Positions 47,948 to 60,700 of a DNA stretch of 64,000 nucleotides are shown piece after piece; within the stretch, counting starts at the first letter, position 1, and every line of letters begins with the position of its first letter. Source of the DNA: Monosporascus cannonballus (lineage: Eukaryota; Ascomycota; Sordariomycetes; Xylariales). A program made the translations under genes and the position numbers. Below the pieces are notes generated by a model. That model worked only from the letters and a program-made list of their open reading frames with translations. It ran no database searches and was not told where the DNA came from. The DNA is taken from assembly GCA_004154925.1 (NCBI GenBank), contig QJNS01000082.1, forward strand, positions 224,423-288,422, given 5' to 3'.

Positions 47948-49134
47948 TTCAATAGAGTGTTCGAGGTCTCCTGAGGTGAGCTATCTAGGAGACCACCATC
48001 AACACGTGCACCAATCATTGCGGGGCACCACACTAGACTAAGCAGTCATGCAGTCGTTAAATGACCCAGCGGGAACACGTTTCGTGATTATTCTTTGCGG
48101 TGTTGCTCAACGGAGAAAGAATCTATGGCTGACTAGCACCGCTATCCATATCCAGTTAGGCATACTACCCCAATTCATGTCAGCCCATCTCGCCGATCGG
48201 AGTGGATGGTGCGACGATAAGTCGTGATATTTAATGCTCTGCAAGTCCAAACATCTCCAATAACCGCCGACAGCCGTCTCTGTCCGCAGCAACTTCTGTT
48301 TTGTCTCCATTTCTATTAGATAAAGGTGATACCGTTACTCAAACACCCTATATTTAGTTTAGTCTTCAGTCAATGCGGTTTATTTTAATATTCAATATTC
48401 TGTGGGTGATCTTGGATCTCATATTTGGGATAAAGGATATAAAAGGACCAGTGATTTGCGGCAACAGCGCCGTATAAAGAGGAAAGGATGCTGAGCTCCA
48501 GTGCGTCAGTCCTTAGTAAGACTGCGAGGTTGAAAGTGCTTTGTATGTGGACACTGATTGGGGGAGATTCCCTTACAACTGGTTGGGGCTGTATAGGGTG
48601 TGTCGAATGCAAGATAGGGGGGCCAACGATATGCTTGATGCTGCTCCGTCAGGTGGGTCGGTTCCAAAGTCAGGAGCAGTGTCAAAACTGCTGGTGGCCT
48701 GCTCTATGTTGTTTTGACAAACGAGCCATTAAGCATATAGATACATAATAAAGCTACAGGGCAAGGTAGATAATCTCCAAAGAAGATATATCTTTTCTTC
48801 CGCTGGTTTAGGTGTAAAAATGTTTACTTCAACTGAAGCTATTGCAGTAACATGAATCCTCCAGTCGGTTTTGCTCTATAAATATGATTCAACTTAAGAG
48901 TCTGATGATACGTACTGAACAGCTTGACCGCCGGGTGCATCCCTGACCCCCTGAATATACCTTAACATCTGAATCCAAACCCTCCGCCTTCTCGGCCCTC
49001 ATCCTAAATCTCGTGCCCCGCCGGATACCGGCGATATATGAGTTCTTGAATAACGCCCCTCGCGTGGTTTAGTCTACGTCGGTGATAGGAAAACCCAATG
49101 GCCCATCAAAGCCATAGGCTGTCGTCGTGAATGA
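47948..49134. other. Intergenic region, nothing recognised
   Basis: About 1.2 kb, slightly AT-rich between 48300 and 48900, with short open frames on both strands that carry no motif. No repeats or RNA genes seen. Confidence 0.5.
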
Positions 49135-50361
49135 CTACTTCCTGGGATTCAGTCCGGCATCGCTGCCCACTCGGCCGTCATTCTTCGGCACCCACATCTC
49201 CGAGTCGCCCAAGCGATCGGCGGTGAGGCCGGCGCGACCGGGATTCCTCATGCCGGCCTCGACCTGGCGCTGGTAGGAGACCTGGCGGAGGCGCTGGGAT
49301 TCCGCGGGGGTCAGGTGGAGCTTTGGGGCATTCCGTCAGTCTTCATTCCCCTTCACGCACGCTCGACCACGTAATAGGCTAGGGTAACTAGGTAGAAGAC
49401 TTACGTAGATCTCGACGCCGATGAGGTGGATGACGAAGGCGAGCCACGTCGCTGGCCCGAAGACGATATCCAGCGCAGCCGCGACCTCGGCGGGGTCGGA
49501 CGGGGCGGTGAGAGATCCCCTGACGGGCACGACCTGGCGCGGGTCGGTGCCGGCGAAGTATCCCGCGCAGCCTGGGTACGCCGCCATCGTGGCGTCCCTG
49601 TCGCCAATGGCGTACTCAACCTTGCCGCACGGCATGCTATAGTAGTAGTCCTTGGTCTTGAAGAGGATCGACGCCATCGCGATCATGAGGATCCGGATCG
49701 TGATGATGGAACCGGCCTGGACACGACAAAAAGTCAGCTAGATACTCCGTGGCAGGTATCCATGTCTCAGATAGGGGAGGAAGGGGAAAGGGGCCTAGCA
49801 TACGTAAACCCAAGCGCGCAACATCCATGCCCGGTGTTGCTCGATCTGCAGTCTCTTGATGTTGACGTAGGCCATGACGAGGGATCCGACGAACGCGACC
49901 CCCAGGAAGCCGATACCCGTCTGCACGTCCAGACCTCCGCCGAAGGAGATGTCCACGATCATGAAGGCCCCGGCGGTGCCGAGGAGGGCCAGGATAATCA
50001 CGGCGTATCCGTTGACCCTATGGAAGAGGATGAACTTGTGCCGCACGACGGGCACAAACTGCACGCAGGCCAGTAGAGCGCCCGGCAGTATGCCTGCGAG
50101 GTGGAGGATGAAGCCGATGCTGTACCGCCGCTCGCTGAGGTAGTCAAGGCACGCTCCCGGGGATGCCTCGCCGCCCGGACCGCAGAACCTGTCGTAGAAA
50201 TCGAGGTACTGCAGTCGTAAGAGGCAGAACACGAAGAGCGCCCCGACGAGGATGAACCACAGGACGAAATTATAGCCCTTCGAGAACCCGATGGGGTGGT
50301 ATATCTTCCGGGCTAAGGCGACGAAGCCGTTGCTCGGAGGTCCTCTGGGTGTTACAGGCAT
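49135..50361 (-). CDS. DUF2306 family membrane protein
   Basis: Fungal multi-pass membrane protein of the DUF2306 type; biochemical role unknown. Minus-strand exons: 49804-50361, 49405-49716, 49135-49320, giving 351 residues with phase 0 at both junctions. Membrane segments: FVLWFILVGALFVFCLLRL, IGFILHLAGILPGALLACVQF, VIILALLGTAGAFMIVDI, GIGFLGVAFVGSLVMAY, one across the first junction (AWVY with AGSIITIRILMIAMASILF) and WLAFVIHLIGVEIY. The conserved HKFILFHRVNGY and QHRAWMLRAW stretches carry His residues that suggest a family link to cytochrome b561-like helical bundles, which is only inference. The C-terminal 60 residues are soluble, charged and contain LTPAESQRLRQVSYQRQ. Confidence 0.85.
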
Positions 50362-52285
50362 CGCGTATAGGGAGTCCGCAGGCGGGGGAGTTAACTCTAG
50401 GAAGGCCAGTTAGTTCTAGGGCGTATTCGACTTTTCAAACCGCTCCTTGGGTGATGAACATGTCTGGATGGCAGAGGCATGTCTTCCGCTATGAAGTAGG
50501 TACGCCAGTTATATACTCTATGATTTGCGATTGAGGGTCACATCGACGACTATACACAACGCCGATTCTCACTGAACACTTGGCACTGATGCGCTGCCTG
50601 ACGCCTTCATGCTGGCGATGGCTGTATAGCTGTGGTGGTCAACATTCGGGTAGGGCAGCCCGAAGCGAAAGCGAGGAGCCGGAGGAATGTTCATTCCATC
50701 GAGATAGTCGGGGTCAAGCCATCTTTGGAGAACGCGGCCCCTAATTGGAACACGTGAACCTCGCAACGCCCAGCTACTAAACAGAATGTCATCAACGGCG
50801 CCGCCTAGCCCCATTCACGCTAGGGGCGCCGAGATGTATCGGCATTCTTTCTATGTTCTGCCGATCAGGCCCCATTCACCCACTCGTGAGGGCATGTTCG
50901 GCCTCACGCGGTCACACTGGCTTCTACTTGGTGACTCGTGGAAGCTTATCATTCATGTCAAGTACAGCTTAAGGAGTAAGACGGTGCCGATAATTGTCCA
51001 CCTGGGTATAAACGACGCCACAAACCCCCTTACTAGCCAGCGATTCGGACCTGTATAATGTATCTAGGTGAAGAAATACCTATTTTGCTTCGTTGACTCC
51101 AAGTACCGGCCTAAAAATCCAGGCTGCAACATAGGGTGGATAAGTGGAGAGTACTCGAATACTCGCCAGGAATAAACCTGCCCATCATACGTAGCATCAT
51201 AAGTTGATTTCTCACCTCTCAGTCCTAGCACTTCTGGGGAGGGCTGTTTGTCCAACACGTAGTAAGTGAAATGAGGCTGAAACCTTCGAAACCCCTTTCA
51301 CCTACTAGCCTTACCTAATACGTTCTAGAAGCGGCGCCGGTTGCATACTCCGCTTCAAGTGCACCACAGGGAGAGAAAGGCGAATGCGAGTCGGGTAATA
51401 TACTTATCCCCAGCTCCCCCACAGTTCTCGCTTTCGGCACGCCAGGTGTCCCCGCCCGGGGCCCGCTTCGATCCATGTCACCCATTCTCTTTCGATGGAT
51501 TGCCATCAGCCGTTCGTCAGTCATGCTGTTATAAGTTGTCTGATGGTAACCATCTTCTCTTTTGTGGCCTTCGTTCGACCAACCTTTTATCAGATAACTT
51601 CTTGTCTGGAACAGACCGTCCATTGTAAATTACGGTAAAACAAGACTAGGTGCGTTCTCTCTTCCTGCAAACTTTACCCGAGTTGCCGAAACGTCACGAG
51701 GGAGTGGGCTTCAGGCTCGCCAAAGACGACCTGGATGTCACCCTATCGAGTGCTTCTCCAAGCGATACTGTTATCTTGATGGACATTCAATCATACTCCC
51801 GCGGAAGCTGCGAAACTGGACACGATCGCCACATGTGTGACGCTACGTTGATAACTCTCTCGATTTGGCTTCGCCCCCTCTCTAAGATCATTGCTCATGC
51901 AACGAGCGTCTGCGGGTGCAGTATTAAATACACCCAGAGTCCTTTGCAGCAACGGATCTGTCTCCTTGCACTCCGTAACGAAGGGGGAGAAACCTACGTC
52001 CACAAATTCGGGCGCTAGAACTGCCCACCTAGATATGTAGGCCAGGTTATAGGCCTCCAGCTAAAATAGTGCTCACGGGCTGTAAGTGCTCAATTCTTGG
52101 AAATATCTGCAGTTGCTGGAAGTTTTACCTGCAATGTAGTAGGTGTAATTTCTTTTCTTATACGAAGTACATTTCGCATTATAACCCACAGAATATTCTG
52201 ACTACTTATTGCATATGATTAGACAGCCAAGTGGAGCGCGGCCGCAAGCACGTCGCACCGTATCAGAGTTATTTCGGTTACCTAG
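50362..52285. other. 1.9-kb region without a supported gene
   Basis: Open frames up to 122 codons on both strands, but none with recognisable motifs. The minus frame 50569-50814 has protein-like composition (Pro/Arg-rich) and could be a gene remnant. I cannot name it. Confidence 0.45.
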
Positions 52286-52699
52286 CTCGGAGGGAGTAGA
52301 GAAAAGTTCCGGGGGAGTAGAACGAACGTGGCGCAGCAGCAAGCTCGGAGGGAGTAGAAAACGCCAAGCTTATTTTTTGAAAATTAATCCGATACATCGC
52401 AATTACTTAGCAAATGCAATTAAAAAATTTATTATTAACTATGTAACAACTACGTAACATATGCTTAGCAAATAATAACATTTAAAAAGTTACTATTAAC
52501 TATATAACAATTACGTAACATATGCTTAATAAATCCCTTTTTTTAATAAAAATAATAAAAATTTTTTTATTATCAACAATGTAGCATTTGCTCAGCAAAT
52601 GCTCTTACTAGACATTATAATTTTTCCGACGCTTGGGCCGTCTAATTTCAATAAAGATGTGGCTGAGCTCCCCCGGAGCTTTTCTCTACTCCCTCCGAG
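52286..52699. mobile_element. MITE-like element with 32-bp terminal inverted repeats
   Basis: A 414-bp unit with inverted ends: CTCGGAGGGAGTAGAGAAAA... at 52286-52317 and its reverse complement at 52668-52699, matching at 31 of 32 bases. A third, 15-bp copy of the end sequence lies inside at 52344-52358. The interior is AT-rich with two diverged tandem units of 58 and 61 bp (52406-52463 and 52464-52524). It also contains a perfect hairpin with a 10-bp stem at 52583-52603. A direct repeat GAGTTATTTC flanks it at 52266-52275 and 52709-52718, offset from the ends, so the true borders may be slightly wider. No transposase is encoded, consistent with a non-autonomous element. The superfamily is not clear. 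Confidence 0.65.
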
Positions 52700-53763
52700 G
52701 TAGAACCCGAGTTATTTCAGGGGTGTCCTAAATATCATATGCGGGCCCTCTTGGCGGCTTGCGCCTGGGCCTCTTCTCGCATTTCGTCGGATGGGAAGCT
52801 TCTACGTCAGGATGCAAAATGCATCTGCACGTTCCTTGGGCGGTGTCTTCAATCGCGAATGGGAGCGCGATCCGCAAGTGCAACGAGACTGTTGCGGCGT
52901 AAAGGCGCTTGCTCTCGAGCGTCATCGATTTGTCATGGAGCGTGCATCCACCGATTGCGTGTTTTGACAGCAGCACACTTTAACCAGACAATCTTGAAAG
53001 TTTTCCAATCATCTTTGCAGGTTGCGACGCCAGAGCTGGGGGGTGAAGTGCAACATTGTCTAAGCGATGGTGTCTTCGCTTAATACCGCTGATGATCACC
53101 CACATGCGGTGCTGATGATCACCCACATGCGGTAAGCGACGAGACACGCGAGATCCCCCAAGATGCCTAATGGACCTGTGAGCCTCCATGCCGAGTAGTA
53201 GATCCTCTGAACGACCGCAACCGAGCTGCCCAATGAGGGGAGGGGTTTAACGGTGTTATTAGCCACTTTTCATTGGCCAGGCCTACACCATGAAAGCTTT
53301 CTCAAAGCTAAACGATGTGCCAAATCTCTTCCCAACGCCGTTAGTTTGCTCGGAACCGTTGACGTCCCGAGGGGTCCATGGTGTGATGCAGCGATGCGGC
53401 ACGGCTGGAATGACACGGGTCCAACCATCCAGTCGGCTTCCCCTTCCATTTGCCATACAAAGCATAGATGTAGATATCTTAATCCCAGTCGGCGGTAATT
53501 CTCTCGTCGTTGATCTCCAATTTTTCCTCTCTTTAATAGCTGTTAGGGCTGACTGAGTGCAGGGCTTGCGGCTATCTTTGTGGGACCTAATTTGGTTTTC
53601 GGGCTTACTCTGTCAACATATATATCGTCAAAATTGTCGCCGACCTCTCACATATCTTCTCATTGTGAGACTATTTACGCCACCATATAACTCCCTGTCG
53701 GATCTCGCGATCGCCTTGCCTATTCAACACCAAGCATACGCTCCGGATAGGGACGAAAGAAGA
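52700..53763. other. Intergenic region upstream of the P450 gene
   Basis: About 1 kb. It contains a perfect tandem duplication of a 23-bp unit, GCTGATGATCACCCACATGC+GGT, at 53088-53133. Open frames on both strands lack motifs. The last 200 bases before the P450 ATG include AT-rich stretches (53628-53640, 53679-53690) that could serve as promoter elements. Confidence 0.5.
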
Positions 53764-55794
53764 ATGGCTACCGTCGCTGAAGCGCTGCTCATCCCGCAAA
53801 AGTGGCCGGCAAGCGTTTGGGTATTATTGTTGACGGGCCTGGCCACGTTGGCTGTCCAGGTGTTCTGGCGCCCGGCCCTGCCCAAGAATGCGCCGAAATG
53901 GTGGAAGGGGGGGGACTGGCCCGTCCTTGGCGCACTGCGGTTCTACTCGCAGCGCGCCGACTTTTACCGGGAGGCCATCAGCCATTCCCCTAGCGGCAAC
54001 TTCAGCTTCTACATGGGCAAGAAGCATCTCATCGGCCTTTCCGGCCCGGAGGCGCGGAGGACCTTTTACGATAGTAGGGAACTATCTCTTAACGAAGGGT
54101 GCGTACGCTGGTTTTTGCTTTCTTTCCGCGGCCCGTTCCCCGCTCCCCGGGCCGTTGTTGTCCTCGGACCGGAGCCCGGGCAGAGTGTGGGGTTGACGAC
54201 CGACTATACCTGATCTGACTGTTCTGTGATATAGCTTCGCCGAGCTCTCCACGGGCCAGCCACCCGCCGATAGTACCACGGACAACTTCAGCGCCTTCTT
54301 CAACAGACACCTCGTCGCCATGCTCAAGAAGGAGAACTTCGTCAAAAACCTCGACCTCATGGCTGGAGACACGCGCAAGGCCTGCGAGGCCCTGGCCGCC
54401 GCGCCGCCGTCGAAGGCCGACCCGTCGTGGAAGGTCACCAATCCGTTCGACAGCTTGTACCAGATCGTGTACCAGCTGACTATGCGCACGGTTGGGGCCA
54501 ACGACATAGCAGAGGACCCCGTGCTGCTACGCAAGACCCTGTCGATGTTCGAGCAATTCGAGAAGAGCAACTCGACCCTGAAAGTTGTGTTCCCCTGGTT
54601 TCCCGCGCCCAATCATCGTAAGCAACTTTCAGGAGTTACTTCCTTTCCCCACTCCTCGTCGCCCGGGCTAAGCCACAGGCTTTGATTGGACCCCTATGGA
54701 AACGACGGCTCTAGAGACCGGGTTTATTCATAATATGAATTGCGATGGCTGGCCAGACCGTCTTGAAGGGATAATGCTGACTCGTGATGTCACAGTGTTC
54801 CGTATATATAACGCCGCGCGCTTGGGCATGGTGTTCCAGAAACTCATCGACCAGCGCACGAAGACGGGAAAGAAAGGCAACGACGCGCTCCAGTATCTGA
54901 TCGACCAGGGTGTCGGCATCCGAGACATTATCGCGGTGAGTTTTCCTTTTCTTTTTCTATCCATATTTACCCTTACCGGCGGCATACGCGCCGTCGTCGA
55001 CCACACTCGCTTACTTCCTCAGTTCCAAATCGGCGCACTGTTCGCGGGCCAAATCAACAGCGGCATCAACGCGGCGTGGGTGCACGTACACCTGGCGCGG
55101 AACCCGGAGTGGCTGGCGCGCGTGCGCGAAGAGGTCGACGCGGCGGTGGCGCGGCACCGGCGGGAAGAGTCCCAGACGCCGGCTGACGTGCTCAGCACGC
55201 TGACAGTCGACGACTGGGAGTCCGAGTTCCCCCTCATCGATCTCTGCCTGCGCGAGTCGATCCGGATGAACCTGCCGGGCACCGCATTTCGCAAGAACGT
55301 CTCGAGCCGCGATATCCCCGTCGGCAGCGCCGGCGAGGTCATCCCCGCCGGCGCCTTCGCCACCTACTGGCTGGACGAAGTGCACATGGACGAGAGCCTG
55401 TACCCGTACCCCCAGCGCTTCGACCCCGGGCGCTACTTCGAGAACCGTGCCGAGGACAAGAAGGTCCATCACGGCTTTCTCGGCTGGGGCTCGGGCCGCC
55501 ATCCCTGCCGTACGTTTCCCTTCCCCTTTTCCGCTTCCTCTGGGGGTTGCTGTCCATGGATGACTCTGCTAACCCCTGATGTGTAAACTAGTGGGAATGA
55601 AATTCGCCAAGCTCGAGATGGCCGTCATCACGGCGTACTTCGTCGCCACGTTCGACTTCGAGCTCTCGGACAAGGACGGGAACCTGTCCACGAAGGCGCC
55701 CCGGCCCGTCGGCCGAAACCAGAAGCAGGCGGAGAAGCCGAAGGAGCCGATATACCTGCGGTACAAGCCGAGGGCTCAACAGAAGGATACATAG
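53764..55794 (+). CDS. Cytochrome P450 monooxygenase
   Basis: Microsomal-type P450; substrate unknown. Exons: 53764-54098, 54235-54617, 54796-54935, 55023-55509, 55592-55794, giving 515 residues. The N-terminus has a membrane anchor (WPASVWVLLLTGLATLAVQVFW) followed by a Pro-rich hinge. The K-helix CLRESIR carries Glu-x-x-Arg. A PERF-type segment (YPYPQRFDPGRYF) and the heme loop GWGSGRHPC joined across an intron to LGMKFAKLE provide the Cys ligand. The I-helix reads FAGQINSGINAAW: it lacks the usual acidic-Thr pair, having Asn-Ser instead. The layout is like CYP51-related or other fungal families with a Gln in this helix, and I do not assign a family. No reductase, synthase or transporter gene is next to it, so there is no sign of a biosynthetic cluster inside the window. 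Confidence 0.92.
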
Positions 55795-57734
55795 ACCCGT
55801 GGTGTCTGTGTTCGTAGAAAACGACGGGGATGGCCGGTTATGAGGACGATACGGAGACCAGTGCCCCTCTCTTTTCGCGGCCATGCCTTGAGCATTGATG
55901 GTCGGCGTAAGCGCGTGGGCGACCGACGCGTTGATGATGTGCGGAGCATAGTTCTGAGGGGCGCTTTCCCAGGGCGCCGGCATCTTGGACATGGCACATC
56001 GCGTTGCCGACTACCGCAAAGCGTCCGCCTGGGCGATAGGGGGAAGGGGGACTTCGGTAGGACGAGGAGCCGTCCGAGTGGCCTGAGTAGAACACGAGGT
56101 ATTCTGGACATAACTCGTCGATTGTGGATATAAGTGGAGGCAAGGGAACGAGCTCCAGGCGGTGGCGGGCAAAAGTATGCCATTATACATCGGCCATGTA
56201 TAAATGCTACGGGCACGCCGTATGCCCAGGCCATATATTTATACTACGCGACTCAAGACATGCCAGGGACGTGTCCGGAGCCAGCTGACGTACGCACAGT
56301 TGCCCGAACTAGTAGCATAACAGCAATATGAAAGTCCCGTTGAGTAGATGAGTACGCAATCCCCCTGCTCGGGGCGAACCCTCCCCGGGGCATATCACAG
56401 CGCCAGCTTTCTCCTGGTATCGGAAGAAGAGAATGCACAAGAAGAGAGCCCATTCCAGGAGCCTGTAGCCAGACCAGGTAGCGGTATAGCGAAAGGAAGG
56501 GATGGAGGGAAGGGACGGGGAGGAAGTCGGAACAAGCTTTTCATCTCTCCGGGTTTCCGAGCTTATCTAAGAAGGTTGTCGGGGGCCCTTAGCCTGCAAG
56601 TCATCGAATTTGACAGGGTGCGTAGGTGGGTGGTAATCTAGGAGGGAACGAGCCGAGAGGGAAAAGCATCCGTAGTACGATGTTCGCCGGCGCCTTCGAA
56701 GACCACTGGCTCGGCTCCACATGCTCGATAATCGTGTCATGGGATGGACATAGTCGTAAGACTCTGAGATATTGTGTTGGAAGTCCTTTCATAGCTCGAG
56801 ACACTAGTAGTCAGGCGGTTAAGTGTAGATAGATACCACGAGCGGGCATCACGAGAACGCGATCGACAAACCAGCGGACCACTTAGTGTAGAGGACTGGC
56901 CGACACGAGTCACACGGCACCGGGCGTCAGAGGTTTATGCTAAACTTCGTACCAGTTCTCTATAGCATTCAGGAACGCTATCTAGTATAGTCAAGCCATC
57001 GCGGGGGGGGAAAAAAATAGCACGGCAAAGCTGGAGCAAAAGAAAACCGCCAAGGGTTTTGTTCGATAAAGCCCGCTTGCCGTTGCCCAGGGGGGTATCT
57101 TGAGCACTCGTCCAAACATAAACGCCATCCTCCAGGCACGTCCCGTCTTTCCCGTCTCTTGCCCTCTATCACCCCTCCGTAATTCCCCTCCGTAATTCCC
57201 CCTCCGTAATTCCCCCGCGTCCTCTATTGCACACTTTCCACAGCCTTGTCGTTTCAGTCATTAGGTGATGTTTAAACAGAAGGCGGAAGAAAAGGAAAGA
57301 AATTGCAAGACTTCAAAAACGGTGAGCGAATGCAGGCCGGCCATGTCGCATGCGAATGCCCACTCCGTATATGCAGGACGCTAGGGAGTTGCCAGACGAA
57401 GAGAACAACAGAATGAAAATCTGCGCTGGTACAGGGCTTGCTGTGTTCATAACCCGCAATGCATCTGGTTGATTCGAGTTGCGCTGTTGAATCGTCGTTT
57501 GTATATGGTGGTATAACATGGGTATTAGACTGGGTTGTATGTAAGAGTCGTATTAGTACATGGCATCAGCTGCGCGGGCGAGTTGGCGTCTATGGTGACA
57601 GGTTGTTGACTAAGAAAATAGATAGCGCAGGTGATGATTCCTCTGGTAATTTTGATCCAGTATATGATGCACAAGCTATAGTTCGTGTCGTCGTGATAAA
57701 AGGGGCGCGATTATATAAATAGTATTATGTGAGA
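55795..57734. other. 1.9-kb region between convergent genes
   Basis: Lies between the 3' ends of the P450 gene and LTE1. Three copies of CCTCCGTAATTCCC follow each other at 57174-57216. A run of G then A lies at about 57003-57017. Open frames such as 55776-56234 (minus) and 57459-57722 (plus) show no motifs and are probably accidental. Confidence 0.5.
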
Positions 57735-60700
57735 CTACTCAAGGCTCTCGGAGTGTTTTCTAATGTCATCATCACTGAGCGCCGTCATCCAGAGACAGCG
57801 TTCGGTGATGCCTTCGATCGGCTGGAATTGGTAGAGGGTGCTCGCTTCGAGCAGACGTAGCAACGTTTTCACTACGGAAGCGGCGATACGACAGCGCTCA
57901 AAGTTGACTAGGGGGGGCGTTGTTGGTGAACTCGCGATCTCCGAAGGCCGTTGCGAGTTGAAGAGGAGGTCATGGGTGTAAATGCAAACGAACGGAATGC
58001 ACCCATTATCAGCAGAACCACTACCACCTTCCATTTCTGCTCGTAGGTTGTGGAAATTCTTGGTCGGCGACACAAGTGACTCAAGTTCAGACATGGTTTT
58101 CAGGTCGGCTGGGGGCACCATGGCCCAGGTCTTGGTCAGCCTTGCTATCTCGTTCGAGGTCAAAGCGATCGCAATCTGGCTCGTGGTTGCAAAGTTGCGG
58201 TACCTCCTGCAATGTGCGGCAATGTGTAGGAACTTGATGACACATCGGGCTCGTTCTTCGGGGTCCTGCGTGAGCACAATTTCGGAAACTACCCACTTGA
58301 CCATAACATTGAACCGAGCGATGACAACTTCGACGCCATGGGCATCTGTATTTCGGAGGAAGTCAACCCATGATCTGGGGTCGGTATTGGCATTCTTCCA
58401 GCGCATATCAATGAGTTCTTTCCAGTCCACTTCATTAAGCGCGTCTTTCTCGATTAGAGTAAATTGTTGAGCAAGGACTTCGGAATCGAACGCGAGTACA
58501 AATGGCAGATGGACAGAAAATTTCTGCTTCGGATCTTCCTCCAATGCTGGCGCATTTCGTAGAGGTTCATTCTTATTAGGGGGCTTTACAGATTCTCCCA
58601 AGGCGTTATGGTACATCTTTACCGTCGGTGTACCACTAGGCGTCGGCGGGAAAGGTTTCCGAGACCAAATTTGGTGTTCGTGTACATCCGGGGTATCGAC
58701 CTCCGGAGGCGATATTTGCAGGGCCTCTCGGAATGTTATCGCGGGAGATTGCTCCGTACCAGGGCATTCGCTGGGTTGCACAGAGTTAGCGTGGGCTGTT
58801 GCGTCGTCGCGATTGAGAGGTTTCCTTGGTGAAGGAGCTAGCCCAGGCGCTATCTCGTCCAGCTCGATCATCTCGCCAGACAACTCAGAAGAAAGATCAG
58901 AATCGTCACCGCTCTCAACGTCCAAGAACGAGTGGATTTCATCAGATCTTGGTACTGACTGGCCCGGCTTGATATTGTCCATGCTCCCGGTTTTCTGGAC
59001 GATCTCATAGGAGGGATGGCCAGACATGGCTACCGCGTCATCCAACTCCTCTGGTGTATCCGGGCCTTGGAGTATAGATCGGTTCGTCCATTCTCTCATG
59101 TTCGTCTTGCTGTGGCCATCGTCCGTCATAAGCCCTCGCTCCAGCAATGGAGTCGAATCGTATGAACCGCCTGATGCTTCCGAGAAGAAGGAATGCATGG
59201 TTGAGCTTCGAGGAACTTGTAGCGTGAGCCGGGAGGTGGTATGGGTATCCGAGACTGGGGATACAACAGGGTCATCGTCCTCGCCGACATGCAGATTGCG
59301 CTGTCTGTCCTTCTTATCTCTGCTTTGTTGGCTCCCAACGGCCGACATTGGACTTATGCCAGTTTCTTGGGGTTCTCTATGGGAGACACCGCGCAAGTCC
59401 ATGGAGAGCTTTGGGACCTTCTTTTCGTATTTTCCCTCCAGCTTTAACAGAGCGGATTCGACGCCGCCGTCGTCATCCGCGTCATCGGGAATCTGAGCCA
59501 GTTTCTGTGCCTCGGCTTCAAAGGATGCCCGCACTACTGGTTTCGACGAGTGCGTACTAAAAAGAGATAGCTGACGTTTCGGGGCTTGCTCTGCAACAGC
59601 CCCAAGTGAGAAGATCCCAGCGCGGTTTTGCGAAAAGTCGCTGTTAACAACGTCAACAAATCCACCGGTATCTCGAACGGGACTTCGTATGTAGGAGCTT
59701 CTGATAGATTCGGAATATGTCGTAAGGGAGCCGGCAGACCTTGATCTATGCAGTTGAGAGGTGTCGAGATCAGCGACATTCTTGACACCCTTAAGATCAC
59801 CGCCCGGCATCCTGCGTAGGACCCTTAGCGGAGGCGGCATGGAGGCCTCCGATCTAACCGAGCCTGAGTAGGTAGTGGCGTCGAAGCTTTTAACCGTCGA
59901 TTCCGCGGCGTAGCCGCTCTGAAACGATGCCCACCTTCGATGCATTAATGATCCCCTAGACCGGTAACTACGACTCGATTGCTGTCTCCTGTGCTGTCTT
60001 GCGTGACTAGGTAACGGTGTAACCGGCGATTGATGAACAACATCAATAGGTGACCTAGCACCGATACTTGTATCTTCGGATCGGCCGCCAGAGGCGCCCA
60101 AGGTAGCCAAGTCGGGGACAAAGGGGGGCAAGGGGTCCGTAGCCATCATGGTCCTATTGGTTTGTTGACCGAGGATGAGTGAAGACCTCCTTGGAGTGCC
60201 TCCGTTTCCCACCGGACCCGGCGGCGTGTTCGGCGGCGTGGGATCTGCAGCACCAGTGGGCACGAAGCTATCTACGAGACCTTCCGCGGGCGGTTGCGAC
60301 ACCGGCAAGGCACCAGTCATAGCCCGGTGGTTGATAGGATATGTGCCGTCGACAATAACGATGGACTTGCTTCCTGTTGTGATCGCAGTATCGCTAGTGG
60401 GCCTTACTCCGGGGTCCGGACTGAGTTCGAACGACGAGTCCAAATGAGCTGCGGAATAATCCAAGTTCTCGTCGCCAATCTTGACAGAACTGTTGTTAGC
60501 CTCGGCCTCCGCGGTAGCATCCTCTCGAACAGCTTTCTTGAATTCTTCAGAGGATAAAGCGCCGAGCAGATCGATGCGCACAGGATGCCGAACGTTATTC
60601 GCGCGGGATCGTGCTTGGGGTACAATTGCTGTCCCAGGCAACCTGTTCGTCGTCGCGCTTCGGGGACAAATAGGCGCATTGTTGGTGAAACCTCCATGCG

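Noticed and set aside
49426..50076. 216-codon plus frame antisense to the DUF2306 gene
   Set aside because: It is a shadow of coding sequence on the other strand, which has clear membrane segments and clean splice junctions.
55011..55502. 163-codon minus frame across the P450 exon
   Set aside because: It is antisense to the I-helix and K-helix exon of the P450.
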